Positions 34,518 to 43,310 are shown, counted from the first letter of the stretch. The stretch: 64,000 nt of DNA from Hyphomicrobium sp. MC1 (GCF_000253295.1 NC_015717.1:4154001-4218000), one strand, 5' to 3'. Numbers and translations are program-made. The notes: generated from the sequence alone by a model not told the origin.

Positions 34518-35171
34518 ATGTCAGAAAAGCCACGCAAAAACTCTGTCGAACTCGCCGAAGCCGAGCCTTTGGCAACGGGTTCGAATGCACCAGGCGCTGC
34601 CGAACATACGCTTGAGCAGGCCATCGGGCATCAGGTTCGCCACCATCGGAAGCACGCAGGGCTGACCGTTGCCGAGCTCGCCGCAGCATCGCAAATCTCG
34701 CCGGGAATGCTTTCCAAAATCGAGAACGGCCAGATCTCGCCGTCACTCAGCACGTTGCAGATGCTTGCCTCAGCGCTGAACGTGCCGCTGACGGTCCTGT
34801 TTGCCTCGTTCGAACAGCGCCGCGACTGTTCCTACGTCAAATCAGGTGAAGGCGTCGTCATTCGACGTCGCGGCACAAAGGTGGGCCATCAGTACCAGCT
34901 TCTTGGCCATTCGCTTGACGGCCCGGTCGTCATCGAACCCTATCTGATCACGCTTTCGGACGATGCGGCCGCCTATACCGGCTTCCAGCATGAGGGTGTC
35001 GAGTTCATTTTCATGCTCTCCGGCGAAGTCGAATACGCGCATGCCGATCGCAGCTATCACCTGGCTCCCGGAGATGCCATTCTGTTCGACAGCGCGGCAC
35101 CCCATGGTCCGGCGCGCCTAATTGCGACGCCAATGACCTACCTGTCGATCATCATCTATCCACGACCCTAA
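34518..35171 (+). CDS. XRE-family regulator with cupin domain
   Basis: The protein has 217 residues, with a helix-turn-helix of the XRE type at about 35-90 (LTVAELAAASQISPGMLSKI, ENGQISPSLSTLQMLASALN) and a C-terminal cupin domain (about 140-215, VEFIFMLSGEVEYAHADRSY, LAPGDAILFDSAAPHGP). Such proteins are one-component regulators that bind small molecules, often amines or amino acids, in the cupin pocket. It sits between mgdD and mgsA, so control of the NMG pathway is a reasonable inference. The 15-bp palindrome at 35,213 is a candidate operator. Confidence 0.85.
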   Translation: MSEKPRKNSVELAEAEPLATGSNAPGAAEHTLEQAIGHQVRHHRKHAGLTVAELAAASQISPGMLSKIENGQISPSLSTLQMLASALNVPLTVLFASFEQRRDCSYVKSGEGVVIRRRGTKVGHQYQLLGHSLDGPVVIEPYLITLSDDAAAYTGFQHEGVEFIFMLSGEVEYAHADRSYHLAPGDAILFDSAAPHGPARLIATPMTYLSIIIYPRP

Positions 35172-35212
35172 AACGGGCGGCTCCCTCGTGCTCCACACCA
35201 CAACATTCCTTT

Positions 35213-35227
35213 AAAGAAATCTTCTTT
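35213..35227. promoter_or_regulatory. Palindromic operator candidate upstream of mgsA
   Basis: AAAGAA-ATC-TTCTTT is a perfect 6-3-6 palindrome eight bases upstream of the -35 box of the predicted mgs promoter. It is built like, but not identical to, the site before mgdA. The XRE-cupin regulator encoded just upstream is the closest candidate to bind it. Confidence 0.55.
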
Positions 35228-35235
35228 CTCCTGAG

Positions 35236-35264
35236 TTGACAGATTAACGGCGTACGCTTATTGT
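35236..35264 (+). promoter_or_regulatory. Predicted promoter of mgsABC
   Basis: A perfect -35 box, TTGACA (35,236-35,241), is followed after 17 nt by TATTGT (35,259-35,264), which matches the -10 consensus at 4 of 6 positions. Transcription would start near 35,271, giving a leader of about 30 nt before the mgsA ATG, itself preceded by AGGAGG. Confidence 0.7.
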
Positions 35265-35302
35265 CTGAGCCTATTCCTTCGCGGCCCAGTCAGGAGGCAG
35301 CC

Positions 35303-36199
35303 ATGTGCGGCATCGTCGGATTATTTTTAAAAAAACCAGAAATGGAGCCGCAGCTCGGAGAGCTTCTCTCGAAGATGCTCTCGACGATGTGCGAGCGCGG
35401 TCCGGATTCGGCAGGTTTTGCAGTTTACGGGGCGGCTGAAGACGGTCGCACGAAGATCACCTTGCAATCGGCAAATGCCAAGAGCGACTTCGCAAAGCTC
35501 CAGGCCGCTTTGGCGAAAGACAAGAAGGCAGACGCCAAACTCACGGTGAAGGACACCCACGCTGTCCTGAGCATTCCGTCGGACAAGCTCGACGACATCA
35601 AAGCCCTGCTCGCCGCCGAGTTCCCGTCGATCCGGACCATGGCGACTGGTGAAAACATCGAGATCTACAAGGAAGTCGGCTATCCGACCGAGGTCGCGAA
35701 GCGTTTCGATCTCGCGCATATGTCCGGCACGCACGCCATCGGCCACACGCGTATGGCGACGGAGTCGGCGGTGACGACGCTTGGCGCGCATCCGTTCTCG
35801 ACGGGTGCCGACGAATGCCTCGTGCACAACGGTTCGCTGTCGAACCATGCGAGCCTGCGTCGCGAACTCGTCCGCGACGGCATGACGTTCAACACTGAAA
35901 ACGACACCGAAGTTGCTGCGTCGTATCTTACGTGGCGCATGAAGCAGGGCATGAACCTCGGCGAGGCTTTGGAAAAGAGCCTCGATGATCTCGACGGGTT
36001 CTTCAATTTCGTTGTCGGCACCAAGGAAGGCTTCGGCGTCGTTCGCGATCCGATCGCCTGCAAGCCGGCAGTCATGGCTGAAACCGACGACTATGTCGCG
36101 TTCGGCTCGGAATATCGCGCGCTCGCTGGTCTGCCTGGAATCGATAAGGCGAAGGTCTGGGAGCCTGAACCCGCAACCGTTTATTTCTGGCAACGCTGA
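35303..36199 (+). CDS. mgsA: N-methylglutamate synthase subunit A (class II glutamine amidotransferase-like)
   Basis: MgsABC uses gamma-glutamylmethylamide and 2-oxoglutarate with reducing power to make N-methylglutamate. MgsA is the amidotransferase-type subunit: its N-terminus MCGIVGLF places the catalytic Cys directly after the initiator Met, and the class II fold continues with CERGPDSAGFAVYG and HAIGHTRMATESAVTT. The ATG at 35,303 is required to expose Cys2 and has a perfect AGGAGG before it; a longer in-frame start upstream would be wrong. The protein has 298 residues and overlaps the next gene. Confidence 0.9.
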   Translation: MCGIVGLFLKKPEMEPQLGELLSKMLSTMCERGPDSAGFAVYGAAEDGRTKITLQSANAKSDFAKLQAALAKDKKADAKLTVKDTHAVLSIPSDKLDDIKALLAAEFPSIRTMATGENIEIYKEVGYPTEVAKRFDLAHMSGTHAIGHTRMATESAVTTLGAHPFSTGADECLVHNGSLSNHASLRRELVRDGMTFNTENDTEVAASYLTWRMKQGMNLGEALEKSLDDLDGFFNFVVGTKEGFGVVRDPIACKPAVMAETDDYVAFGSEYRALAGLPGIDKAKVWEPEPATVYFWQR

Positions 36200-36222
36200 T
36201 GCAGCAGTTAATTGGGGAACTC

Positions 36223-36909
36223 ATGCGTACGTTCGATCTCGCCAAGAGTCCGTTGCGCGAACTTAACGAAGAGCTGCACCGGCAAAAGGACGGCTCCAAC
36301 GAAGCCCAGTGGGAAGTGCTCAATCCACGCGGCGGTCACGCGATCGCCGTCGGCCTCGACGCGCCGATCAAAGTCGATGTGCTTGGTAGCGTCGGTTATT
36401 ACTGCGCCGGCATGAACAAGAAAGCGACCGTCACGGTGCACGGCTCTGCCGGGCCTGGCGTCGCTGAAAATATGATGTCGGGCAAGGTCGTCATTAAAGG
36501 CGATGCCAGCCAGTACGCCGGCGCGACGGGCCATGGCGGCCTGCTCGTCATCGAAGGCAATGCATCGTCACGGTGCGGCATTTCGATGAAAGGCATCGAT
36601 ATCGTCGTCAAAGGCAATATCGGCCATATGTCGGCATTCATGGCGCAGTCTGGGCATCTGGTCGTGCTCGGCGACGCGGGCGACGCGCTCGGCGATTCGA
36701 TCTACGAGGCGAAGCTGTTCGTGCGCGGCAAAGTGAAGAGCCTCGGCGCAGACTGCATCGAAAAGGAAATGCGGCCCGAGCATCACGAAGCGCTCTCGAA
36801 GCTTCTCGAAGGGGCCGGGATCACGGACGCGAAGACCAGCGAGTTTCGGCGGTACGGTTCCGCACGCAAGCTCTATAACTTCAACATCGACAACGCGGAT
36901 GCTTACTGA
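36223..36909 (+). CDS. mgsB: N-methylglutamate synthase subunit B (GltB C-terminal domain-like)
   Basis: The protein resembles the C-terminal beta-helix domain of glutamate synthase large subunits. Repeated G-x-x-G turns are visible (SGKVVIKGDASQYAGATGHG, LVIEGNASSRCGISMKG, KGNIGHMSAFMAQSGH). From 36,223 it has 228 residues; GGGGAAC precedes this ATG. An in-frame ATG at 36,199 overlapping the mgsA stop is the alternative start. The mgsC ATG overlaps its stop codon, so the three genes are translationally coupled. Confidence 0.9.
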   Translation: MRTFDLAKSPLRELNEELHRQKDGSNEAQWEVLNPRGGHAIAVGLDAPIKVDVLGSVGYYCAGMNKKATVTVHGSAGPGVAENMMSGKVVIKGDASQYAGATGHGGLLVIEGNASSRCGISMKGIDIVVKGNIGHMSAFMAQSGHLVVLGDAGDALGDSIYEAKLFVRGKVKSLGADCIEKEMRPEHHEALSKLLEGAGITDAKTSEFRRYGSARKLYNFNIDNADAY

Positions 36910-38246
36910 TGTCGCCGAAGATCCCGCTTACAACGCCGCGCCCATCGGCGACCTTTGACGATTACACGCTGTCGGAAATCCGACGCGCTTCAGCTACGGG
37001 TATTTACGATATCCGTGGTGGTGGTGCGAAACGCCGTGTCCCGCACTTCGACGATCTCCTGTTTCTCGGAGCTTCGATGTCGCGATATCCGCTTGAGGGC
37101 TATCGTGAAAAGTGCACCACGACGGTAACGCTCGGCACGCGGTTCGCCAAAAAGCCGATCGAGCTTAAGATCCCGATCACGATTGCAGGCATGAGTTTCG
37201 GCGCGCTGTCGGCGAATGCGAAAGAAGCGCTCGGACGCGGTGCTTCGATTGCCGGCACTTCGACGACGACCGGCGACGGCGGCATGACGCCGGAAGAACG
37301 CGGCCAGTCAAAAACGCTCGTTTATCAGTATTTGCCGTCACGTTACGGCATGAATCCGGATGATCTGCGCAAAGCAGACGCGATCGAGATCGTTGTCGGC
37401 CAGGGCGCGAAGCCCGGCGGCGGCGGCATGCTGCTCGGTCAGAAAATCTCGGATCGCGTCGCAGAAATGCGCAATCTACCGAAGGGCATCGACCAGCGCT
37501 CGGCCTGCCGTCATCCCGACTGGACAGGTCCCGACGATCTCGAAATCAAGATCCTTGAGCTGCGCGAGATCACGAACTGGGAAAAGCCAATTTACGTGAA
37601 GGTCGGCGGCACACGTCCCTACTATGACGTGGCCCTCGCGGTCAAAGCAGGCGCCGACGTTATCGTTCTTGACGGCATGCAGGGCGGCACGGCGGCCACG
37701 CAGGAAGTGTTCATCGAACATGTCGGCCTCCCGACGCTGGCTTGCATACGTCCGGCGGTGCAGTCGCTGCAGGATCTCGGCATGCATCGCAAAGTGCAGC
37801 TCATCGTTTCCGGCGGCATTCGCAACGGCGCCGACGTCGCCAAAGCTCTTGCGTTGGGTGCCGACGCAGTTTCGATCGGTATCGCGGCGTTGGCCGCTCT
37901 CGGCGACAACGATCCGGCGCTCGAAGCGGAATACGAAAAACTCGGCACGCGCGCCGGCTGCTATGACGACTGGCATGAAGGCCGTGACCCTGCCGGCATC
38001 ACGACGCAGGATCCGGAACTGTCGAAGCGTCTCGATCCGGTTCGTGCCGGCCGTCGCCTCGCGAACTATCTGAAGGTCATGACGCTCGAAGTGCAAACCA
38101 TCGCACGCGCCGCCGGCCACAACAACATTCACAATCTCGAGCCAGAAGATCTCTGCGCCTTGACGATCGAAGCTGCGGCGATGGCACGTGTGCCCCTTGC
38201 CGGAACATCGTGGATCCCCGGGGTGACCGGAGCGGGCGGCTTTTAA
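36909..38246 (+). CDS. mgsC: N-methylglutamate synthase subunit C (FMN-dependent glutamate synthase-like)
   Basis: This 445-residue protein is the FMN-binding barrel of the glutamate synthase family (IPITIAGMSFGALSANAKEA, STTTGDGGMTPEERGQ, VSGGIRNGADVAKALALGAD). It should carry the reductive transfer step of N-methylglutamate synthesis. Where glutamate synthases have the Cys-rich 3Fe-4S motif (C.....CH...CPVG.ATQ), this protein reads GCYDDWHEGRDPAGITTQ, so most cluster ligands are missing. The stop codon lies in the loop of a terminator hairpin. Confidence 0.9.
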   Translation: MSPKIPLTTPRPSATFDDYTLSEIRRASATGIYDIRGGGAKRRVPHFDDLLFLGASMSRYPLEGYREKCTTTVTLGTRFAKKPIELKIPITIAGMSFGALSANAKEALGRGASIAGTSTTTGDGGMTPEERGQSKTLVYQYLPSRYGMNPDDLRKADAIEIVVGQGAKPGGGGMLLGQKISDRVAEMRNLPKGIDQRSACRHPDWTGPDDLEIKILELREITNWEKPIYVKVGGTRPYYDVALAVKAGADVIVLDGMQGGTAATQEVFIEHVGLPTLACIRPAVQSLQDLGMHRKVQLIVSGGIRNGADVAKALALGADAVSIGIAALAALGDNDPALEAEYEKLGTRAGCYDDWHEGRDPAGITTQDPELSKRLDPVRAGRRLANYLKVMTLEVQTIARAAGHNNIHNLEPEDLCALTIEAAAMARVPLAGTSWIPGVTGAGGF

Positions 38247-38260
38247 GCCGCCCCTTTTTT
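38234..38260 (+). terminator. Intrinsic terminator overlapping the end of mgsC
   Basis: GGGCGGC (38,234-38,240) pairs with GCCGCCC (38,247-38,253), and six T follow at 38,255-38,260. The six-base loop contains the mgsC stop codon (38,244-38,246). A ribosome finishing mgsC would cover the hairpin, so readthrough into gmaS may depend on translation. Confidence 0.75.
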
Positions 38261-38314
38261 CGCCGGTCGGGAAGCACTCATAAAAATGAAACGCAAGCGT
38301 TGAGGACAGACAGT

Positions 38315-39622
38315 ATGGCTCAGGATCTTGCCCAGCTCGCCAAAGAGCGTGGCATCCGCTACTTCATGATTTCGTACACGGACCTTTTTGGAGCCCAGCG
38401 CGCTAAGCTGGTTCCGGCTGCGGCGATCGCCGATATGCAAAAGGACGGCGCGGGCTTCGCGGGCTTTGCGACCTGGCTGGATATGACGCCGGCTCATCCC
38501 GATCTGTTCGGCATGCCGGATGCATCGTCGGTCATCCAGCTGCCTTGGCGCAAAGACGTAGCCTGGGTTGCGGCAGACTGCGTGATGGAAGACAAGCACG
38601 TTCCTCAAGCGCCGCGCGTCGTACTGAAGAAGCTGATGGCAGAGGCGGCTGAGCTTGGGCTTTACGTCAAGACCGGCGTCGAATGCGAATTCTTCCTGAT
38701 CTCGCCTGAAGGCACTGAGATTTCCGACGACAAGGATAATGCTTCGAAGCCCTGCTACGATCAGCAGGCCCTGATGCGCCGCTACGATATCATCGCAGAG
38801 ATCTGCGATAGCATGCTCGAACTCGGCTGGGGTCCCTATCAGAACGACCACGAAGACGCCAACGGCCAATTCGAAATGAACTGGAACTTCGACGATGCGC
38901 TGGTGACGGCCGATCGCCACTCGTTCTTCAAGTTCATGACGCGCTCGATCGCTGAAAAGCACGGCCTGCGCGCAACCTTCATGCCGAAGCCTTTTGCCGG
39001 CCTAACCGGCAATGGCTGCCACGCTCACATCTCGGTGTGGGACAAGGATGGCAAGACGAACATGTTCTACGACGCGTCCGACGAAATGGGGCTCTCGCAG
39101 CAGGGCTACCACTTCCTCGGCGGTATCATGAAACACGCCGAAGCGCTCGCAGCGATCACGAACCCGACCGTCAACTCGTATAAGCGTATCAACGCGCCGC
39201 GGACGCTTTCGGGCGCAACGTGGTCGCCGAACTCGGTGACCTGGACGGGCAACAACCGCACGCACATGGTTCGCGTTCCGGGTAAGGGTCGTTTCGAGTT
39301 GCGTCTGCCTGACGGCGCGGCAAACCCCTATCTGCTTCAGGCCGTCATCATCGCTGCCGGTCTCGATGGCATCCGCAGCAAGGCCGATCCGGGCAAACGC
39401 CTCGACATCGACATGTACCAGCTTGGCCATACGGTAACGGATGCACCGCGTCTGCCGTTGAACCTGCTCGATGCCATCCGCGCTTTCGACAAGGACACGT
39501 CCCTCAAGAGCGCTCTCGGCGACGAGTTTGCTGCGGCCTACATCAAGCTTAAGACCGACAATTGGAATTCCTATGCCTCCCACTTCACGGATTGGGAACG
39601 CGCACATACGCTGGACTGCTAA
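38315..39622 (+). CDS. gmaS: Gamma-glutamylmethylamide synthetase GmaS
   Basis: GmaS is a glutamine-synthetase-like ligase that joins methylamine to glutamate using ATP, the first step of the NMG pathway. From the ATG at 38,315 (GAGGA upstream) it has 435 residues, with the GS core motifs NDHEDANGQFEMNWNFDDAL, FMPKPFAGLTGNGCHAHISV (catalytic loop) and GKGRFELRLPDGAANPYLLQ. An ordinary glutamine synthetase is less likely because of the adjacent mgsABC and mgdABCD genes. It ends at a strong terminator. Confidence 0.92.
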   Translation: MAQDLAQLAKERGIRYFMISYTDLFGAQRAKLVPAAAIADMQKDGAGFAGFATWLDMTPAHPDLFGMPDASSVIQLPWRKDVAWVAADCVMEDKHVPQAPRVVLKKLMAEAAELGLYVKTGVECEFFLISPEGTEISDDKDNASKPCYDQQALMRRYDIIAEICDSMLELGWGPYQNDHEDANGQFEMNWNFDDALVTADRHSFFKFMTRSIAEKHGLRATFMPKPFAGLTGNGCHAHISVWDKDGKTNMFYDASDEMGLSQQGYHFLGGIMKHAEALAAITNPTVNSYKRINAPRTLSGATWSPNSVTWTGNNRTHMVRVPGKGRFELRLPDGAANPYLLQAVIIAAGLDGIRSKADPGKRLDIDMYQLGHTVTDAPRLPLNLLDAIRAFDKDTSLKSALGDEFAAAYIKLKTDNWNSYASHFTDWERAHTLDC

Positions 39623-39655
39623 AACAGCGTTTCTTAAGTCTTGCCGCACACGCGA

Positions 39656-39686
39656 AGCCCCGGCTATTTCCGCCGGGGCTTTTTTT
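39656..39686 (+). terminator. Intrinsic terminator after gmaS
   Basis: A perfect 9-bp stem (AGCCCCGGC/GCCGGGGCT) with a 7-nt loop is followed directly by seven T. It ends the NMG gene region and separates it from the FIST/kinase genes. Confidence 0.9.
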
Positions 39687-39836
39687 CGGCGTAAGCCATG
39701 CTTCACGAAAGTGGCGTTACCCATGGCGGCGTTGCCCAGACGGACATTGTCCGACCCGCGCGGCTGTGGCAAATTCCAGCCCATATTCATTGGTTAAGCG
39801 GCTCGCGTCGCGATGCGACCGAGGAAGCCGAGTCAA

Positions 39837-41009
39837 ATGTCGACAAAAACCACTCGTGCCGCATGTGGCGTTCGCGTGGTGGCGAGCACACTTTCCACCG
39901 AGGAAGCCGTTTCAGCCGCACGCGCCGAACTTGCAGATGGTGTCTTTCAACACATCATCGTTTTCTTTTCGATCAAGCATGACCCAGAGGTTCTCCTCAA
40001 GGCGCTGCAGCAGAATTTTCCGGACGTCACCGTTTCGGGTTGCAGCACCGCCGGTGAAGTCGGCCCGCTCGGCATGACGCAAGGCGGGATCGTCTTCATC
40101 GCGTTCCCTGAGAAGGGCTTCCGAGTGATGAGTGAAGTTATCCCGGACATCGACAAAGGCGGCGTGGAACGCGCTTCTGAAATTGCGCGGCGCTTACGGG
40201 TGCAAATGATCACCGGCGTTTCGCGCGCGGCGAAAGAAAACATCTTTGCGCTCGTACTCGTCGACGGATTGTCCGATCGAGAAGAACCGCTGACGGCGGC
40301 GCTGCATTGGTCGCTCGAGGACATGGAACTCTTGGGCGGCTCTGCCGGCGACGGATTGGCGTTTCAGCGTACCGCCCTCATTCATCGCGGCAAGCTCATC
40401 CGGCGCGGCGCCATTCTATTCGTGATCGAAACATCCACACCATTTCGCGTTTTCAAGACGCAGAACTTCGAACCGACTCCGATCAAGCTTGTCGTTACGG
40501 CCGCGGACAGTGAACACCGCATTGTCTACGATCTCAATGCCGAACCTGCGGCCAGTGAGTATGCATCTGCCATTGGCGTATCACTTGACGATCTCGGTCC
40601 GTTGAGTTTCGCGACTTATCCGCTCGTCGTAAAAGTGGGGGGAGAGTATTACGGCCGCGCAATTCGCAACATGAACCCGGATGGGAGCTTATCGTTCCTT
40701 TGTGCAATCGACGAAGGTCTGGTTTTCACCGTCGGACGGCCGCGTGATATGGTTCAATCCACGTTGGAAACGCTCAAACAAGTTGATGCCGCGTTAGGCG
40801 GCATCGATTTCGTTCTCGGGTTCGACTGCTTCTTGAGACGGATCGATGCCGAAACCGGGCAACTCCGCCACAAAGTCGAGGAAATTTATGACCGATATGG
40901 ACTTGCTGGCTTCCAGACTTATGGCGAGCAGTTCAATGCCATGCACCTCAATCAGACTTTGACGGGCATAGCGTTCTCAAAGCCGCACGGTAGAATTGAA
41001 CCGCCATGA
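39837..41009 (+). CDS. FIST-domain sensory protein
   Basis: This 390-residue soluble protein has the FIST N and FIST C domains: TLSTEEAVSAARAELADGVF, VTVSGCSTAGEVGPLGM and LLGGSAGDGLAFQRTALIHR in the N half, and the C half ends with GFQTYGEQFNAMHLNQTLTG. FIST proteins sense small ligands; some (NosP) bind heme and nitric oxide and work with a hybrid kinase encoded next door, as here. Heme binding is not visible from sequence. The ATG at 39,837 has GAGGAA upstream; 39,813 is another in-frame ATG. Its stop overlaps the kinase start by 4 bp. Confidence 0.85.
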   Translation: MSTKTTRAACGVRVVASTLSTEEAVSAARAELADGVFQHIIVFFSIKHDPEVLLKALQQNFPDVTVSGCSTAGEVGPLGMTQGGIVFIAFPEKGFRVMSEVIPDIDKGGVERASEIARRLRVQMITGVSRAAKENIFALVLVDGLSDREEPLTAALHWSLEDMELLGGSAGDGLAFQRTALIHRGKLIRRGAILFVIETSTPFRVFKTQNFEPTPIKLVVTAADSEHRIVYDLNAEPAASEYASAIGVSLDDLGPLSFATYPLVVKVGGEYYGRAIRNMNPDGSLSFLCAIDEGLVFTVGRPRDMVQSTLETLKQVDAALGGIDFVLGFDCFLRRIDAETGQLRHKVEEIYDRYGLAGFQTYGEQFNAMHLNQTLTGIAFSKPHGRIEPP

Positions 41010-42373
41010 ACGACGAAGAGGATCCGGCAGAGAAGTTGCCGACGCGGCAATCCGACCTTCGTCGCGCCGTAGACAAGCTTCGTAAGATTAATGCGGCGCT
41101 GATGAAGCGTGTTGAGCATTCGATGGATCAGCAGGCGAGTTCATTTTCGCTGTTTCAGACGGCGATCAATCAGGAAGCGCAGATCAGACGCCGGACGGAA
41201 GAACTCAACCTTGCACTGACGAAGCTGGCGCATACCAACATCGAGCTGAGCCAAGCGCGAGACGAGGCCGAGCGCGCCAATACCTTCAAGACCCGCTTTT
41301 TCACAGCCGTCGGGCACGACTTGCTTCAACCGCTGCACGCGGCACGCTTGACGCTCTCTGAGCTGACCGATGCGCAGCACGAGGCCGACAACAAGCGCCT
41401 CGCTCACAACATCTCGCACGCGCTCGTCAGCATCGAGGAGCTTTTGACCAGCATCCTCGATATCTCGAAACTCGAGGCTGGCGTCTTCGTTCCGAATATT
41501 CAGACCGTCGTTCTGGAAGCGATCTTCGAACAGGTCGCCAACAGCCTTGAGCCCGTGACGCGGCGCAAGGGTCTGCGTTTCCGCTGGCGGCCGACGGATC
41601 TGGCCGTCCGCTCCGATCCTCTCATGCTTCGCCGGATCGTGCAGAACCTTCTCGCGAACGCCGCACACTACACCGAACATGGCAGTGTTCTTCTGGCGGC
41701 CCGTCCGCGCGGCAAGGAGGTCGTGATCGAAGTGTGGGATACGGGTCCCGGCATACCACAGCAGGAGCAGTATCGTATCTTCGAAGAATTCCAGCGCGGC
41801 ACCGCATCGGAGCGTTCGGGCGGCACGGGCTTCGGGCTGGGGCTCGCGATCGTACGGCGCATGGTCGATGCCCTTGGGCACCGCCTGGAATTACAATCGC
41901 GCGTCGGTCATGGCTCTCGATTCTCGGTCTACGCGCCATCCGCATCGACCCCGAAGAGACCGCTGCCGCTCACCGATGCCGTCAAGGACGAAACCGATTC
42001 CTTGGTCTCGCGGCAGGTCATCATCGTCGACGACGATCTCGACGTGCTGACGGCCATGCAGTCGCTGCTGACGCGTTGGGGGGCCGATGTGCGCCCGGCG
42101 AGAGATCTTGAGGATGTCAGCGAAATTCTTTCCGACCCGGAATTTTCGCCGGCCATCGTGCTGGCGGACTATCACCTGAAGGAAGGCCATTTCGGCATCG
42201 ATATCGTGCGCAGCATTCGCAACCGTCTCGAGGTGGACATTCCCGCCATTTTGATCACAGCGGATCGCACGCAGGACGCAGCGGAGGCGGCGTTACGCTC
42301 GCACTGCGAATTGCTTCTAAAGCCTGTTCGTCCGGGCGAATTGCGGGCGTTGATGAAGCACCTGCTCGGCTAG
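41006..42373 (+). CDS. Soluble hybrid sensor histidine kinase
   Basis: The 455-residue protein has no membrane segment. An N-terminal coiled coil (about 1-105) leads to the dimerisation domain with the H-box (FKTRFFTAVGHDLLQPLHAA), then the ATP-binding domain (NLLANAAHYTEHG, VWDTGPGIPQQEQYRIFEEF, GGTGFGLGLAIVRRMVDA) and a C-terminal receiver with acidic pair VDDDLDVL and phospho-acceptor in IVLADYHLKEG. This architecture and the HDLLQPL box match NahK-type kinases. It is coupled to the FIST gene by a 4-bp overlap, so the FIST protein probably controls the kinase. Confidence 0.9.
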   Translation: MNDEEDPAEKLPTRQSDLRRAVDKLRKINAALMKRVEHSMDQQASSFSLFQTAINQEAQIRRRTEELNLALTKLAHTNIELSQARDEAERANTFKTRFFTAVGHDLLQPLHAARLTLSELTDAQHEADNKRLAHNISHALVSIEELLTSILDISKLEAGVFVPNIQTVVLEAIFEQVANSLEPVTRRKGLRFRWRPTDLAVRSDPLMLRRIVQNLLANAAHYTEHGSVLLAARPRGKEVVIEVWDTGPGIPQQEQYRIFEEFQRGTASERSGGTGFGLGLAIVRRMVDALGHRLELQSRVGHGSRFSVYAPSASTPKRPLPLTDAVKDETDSLVSRQVIIVDDDLDVLTAMQSLLTRWGADVRPARDLEDVSEILSDPEFSPAIVLADYHLKEGHFGIDIVRSIRNRLEVDIPAILITADRTQDAAEAALRSHCELLLKPVRPGELRALMKHLLG

Positions 42374-42396
42374 ACGATTGGCCGGGATGCGTTAGG

Positions 42397-43068
42397 CTAT
42401 CCGCCGTTCGCATCGCCAAGAATGATGCTGAAATCGATTTTCTGGGCTTCGATCACGGCCTGCGTGCGCGAGGATACATTGAGCTTGCGCAAGATTTCCG
42501 AGACGTGAGCCTTTACTGTCGTTTCTTCGATTTGAAGCTCGTGGGCGATCTGCTTGTTCAGCAAACCCTGGCGCAGCATCTTGAGAACGCTCAGCTGCTT
42601 CGGGGTGAGCGTTCGCAACCGCCGCACGACATCGTCGCGCGTTTCGGACGTCGGTATCTCCGGCGGCCGATAGCCTTTTGGCAGCGTCAGCGAGCCCTCA
42701 AGGACGTCTTTGATGGCTGCTGCGATCTCCCCACGGTCTGCCGACTTCGAAATGAAGCCTGCCGCGCCGTAGCGCATCACGTCTTGAACGATGCGAGGAT
42801 CTTCAAGGGCAGAAACGACAACGATCGGAAGACGGGGATACAGCGTCCTGAGTTCAAGCAGGCCATCGAAGCCACGAATGCCGGGTAGGGCGAGATCAAG
42901 CAGCACGACGTCGAACGGGATGCCGCTGTCGAGCTGAATTTTCGCCGCCTCAATCGAGATTGCAGAATTGGTGGTGGTATCGGGAAATGCGCTCGTGATC
43001 GCTCTTTGCAGGGCTTCGACAAAGAGGGGGTGATCATCAACGATCAATATGTGCGCCGGCACAGACAA
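42397..43068 (-). CDS. LuxR/NarL-type response regulator
   Basis: The 223-residue protein has an N-terminal receiver (HILIVDDHPLFVEALQRAIT, phospho-Asp in VVLLDLALPG, Lys in ISKSADRGEI) and a C-terminal LuxR helix-turn-helix (LTPKQLSVLKMLRQGLLNKQ, EETTVKAHVSEILRKLNV). It converges with the hybrid kinase gene, 23 nt apart, so it is a likely partner. The start at 43,068 is TTG with GGAGGT five bases upstream; a GTG at 43,062 is an alternative. Confidence 0.9.
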   Translation of the reverse strand: MSVPAHILIVDDHPLFVEALQRAITSAFPDTTTNSAISIEAAKIQLDSGIPFDVVLLDLALPGIRGFDGLLELRTLYPRLPIVVVSALEDPRIVQDVMRYGAAGFISKSADRGEIAAAIKDVLEGSLTLPKGYRPPEIPTSETRDDVVRRLRTLTPKQLSVLKMLRQGLLNKQIAHELQIEETTVKAHVSEILRKLNVSSRTQAVIEAQKIDFSIILGDANGG

Positions 43069-43310
43069 GTTTTACCTCCAGAATGCCATCGAAGCCTTCT
43101 TGCGAAGGTTCAATGTTGGGGTCCGAGAGCCGCTATCCTGCGGCAAACGAACGCAGAATTGTCTTTAACTCCTGAAGGTATTGAGCAACAAACAGGACTT
43201 TGGTCGTACACGTCTTCGACATGACACGAGCAATAGTTAGGACGCAGATTAACTACGCTCTAATCACGGCGCCAGCACCTGTCGTTTTCAACGAAGGTAA
43301 ACTTGTAGTG

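Noticed and set aside
35327..36193. Minus-strand open frame of 288 codons
   Set aside because: It is antisense to mgsA, whose Cys2 start and amidotransferase motifs are unambiguous.
38243..38962. Minus-strand open frame of 239 codons
   Set aside because: It is antisense to gmaS and has no domain support.
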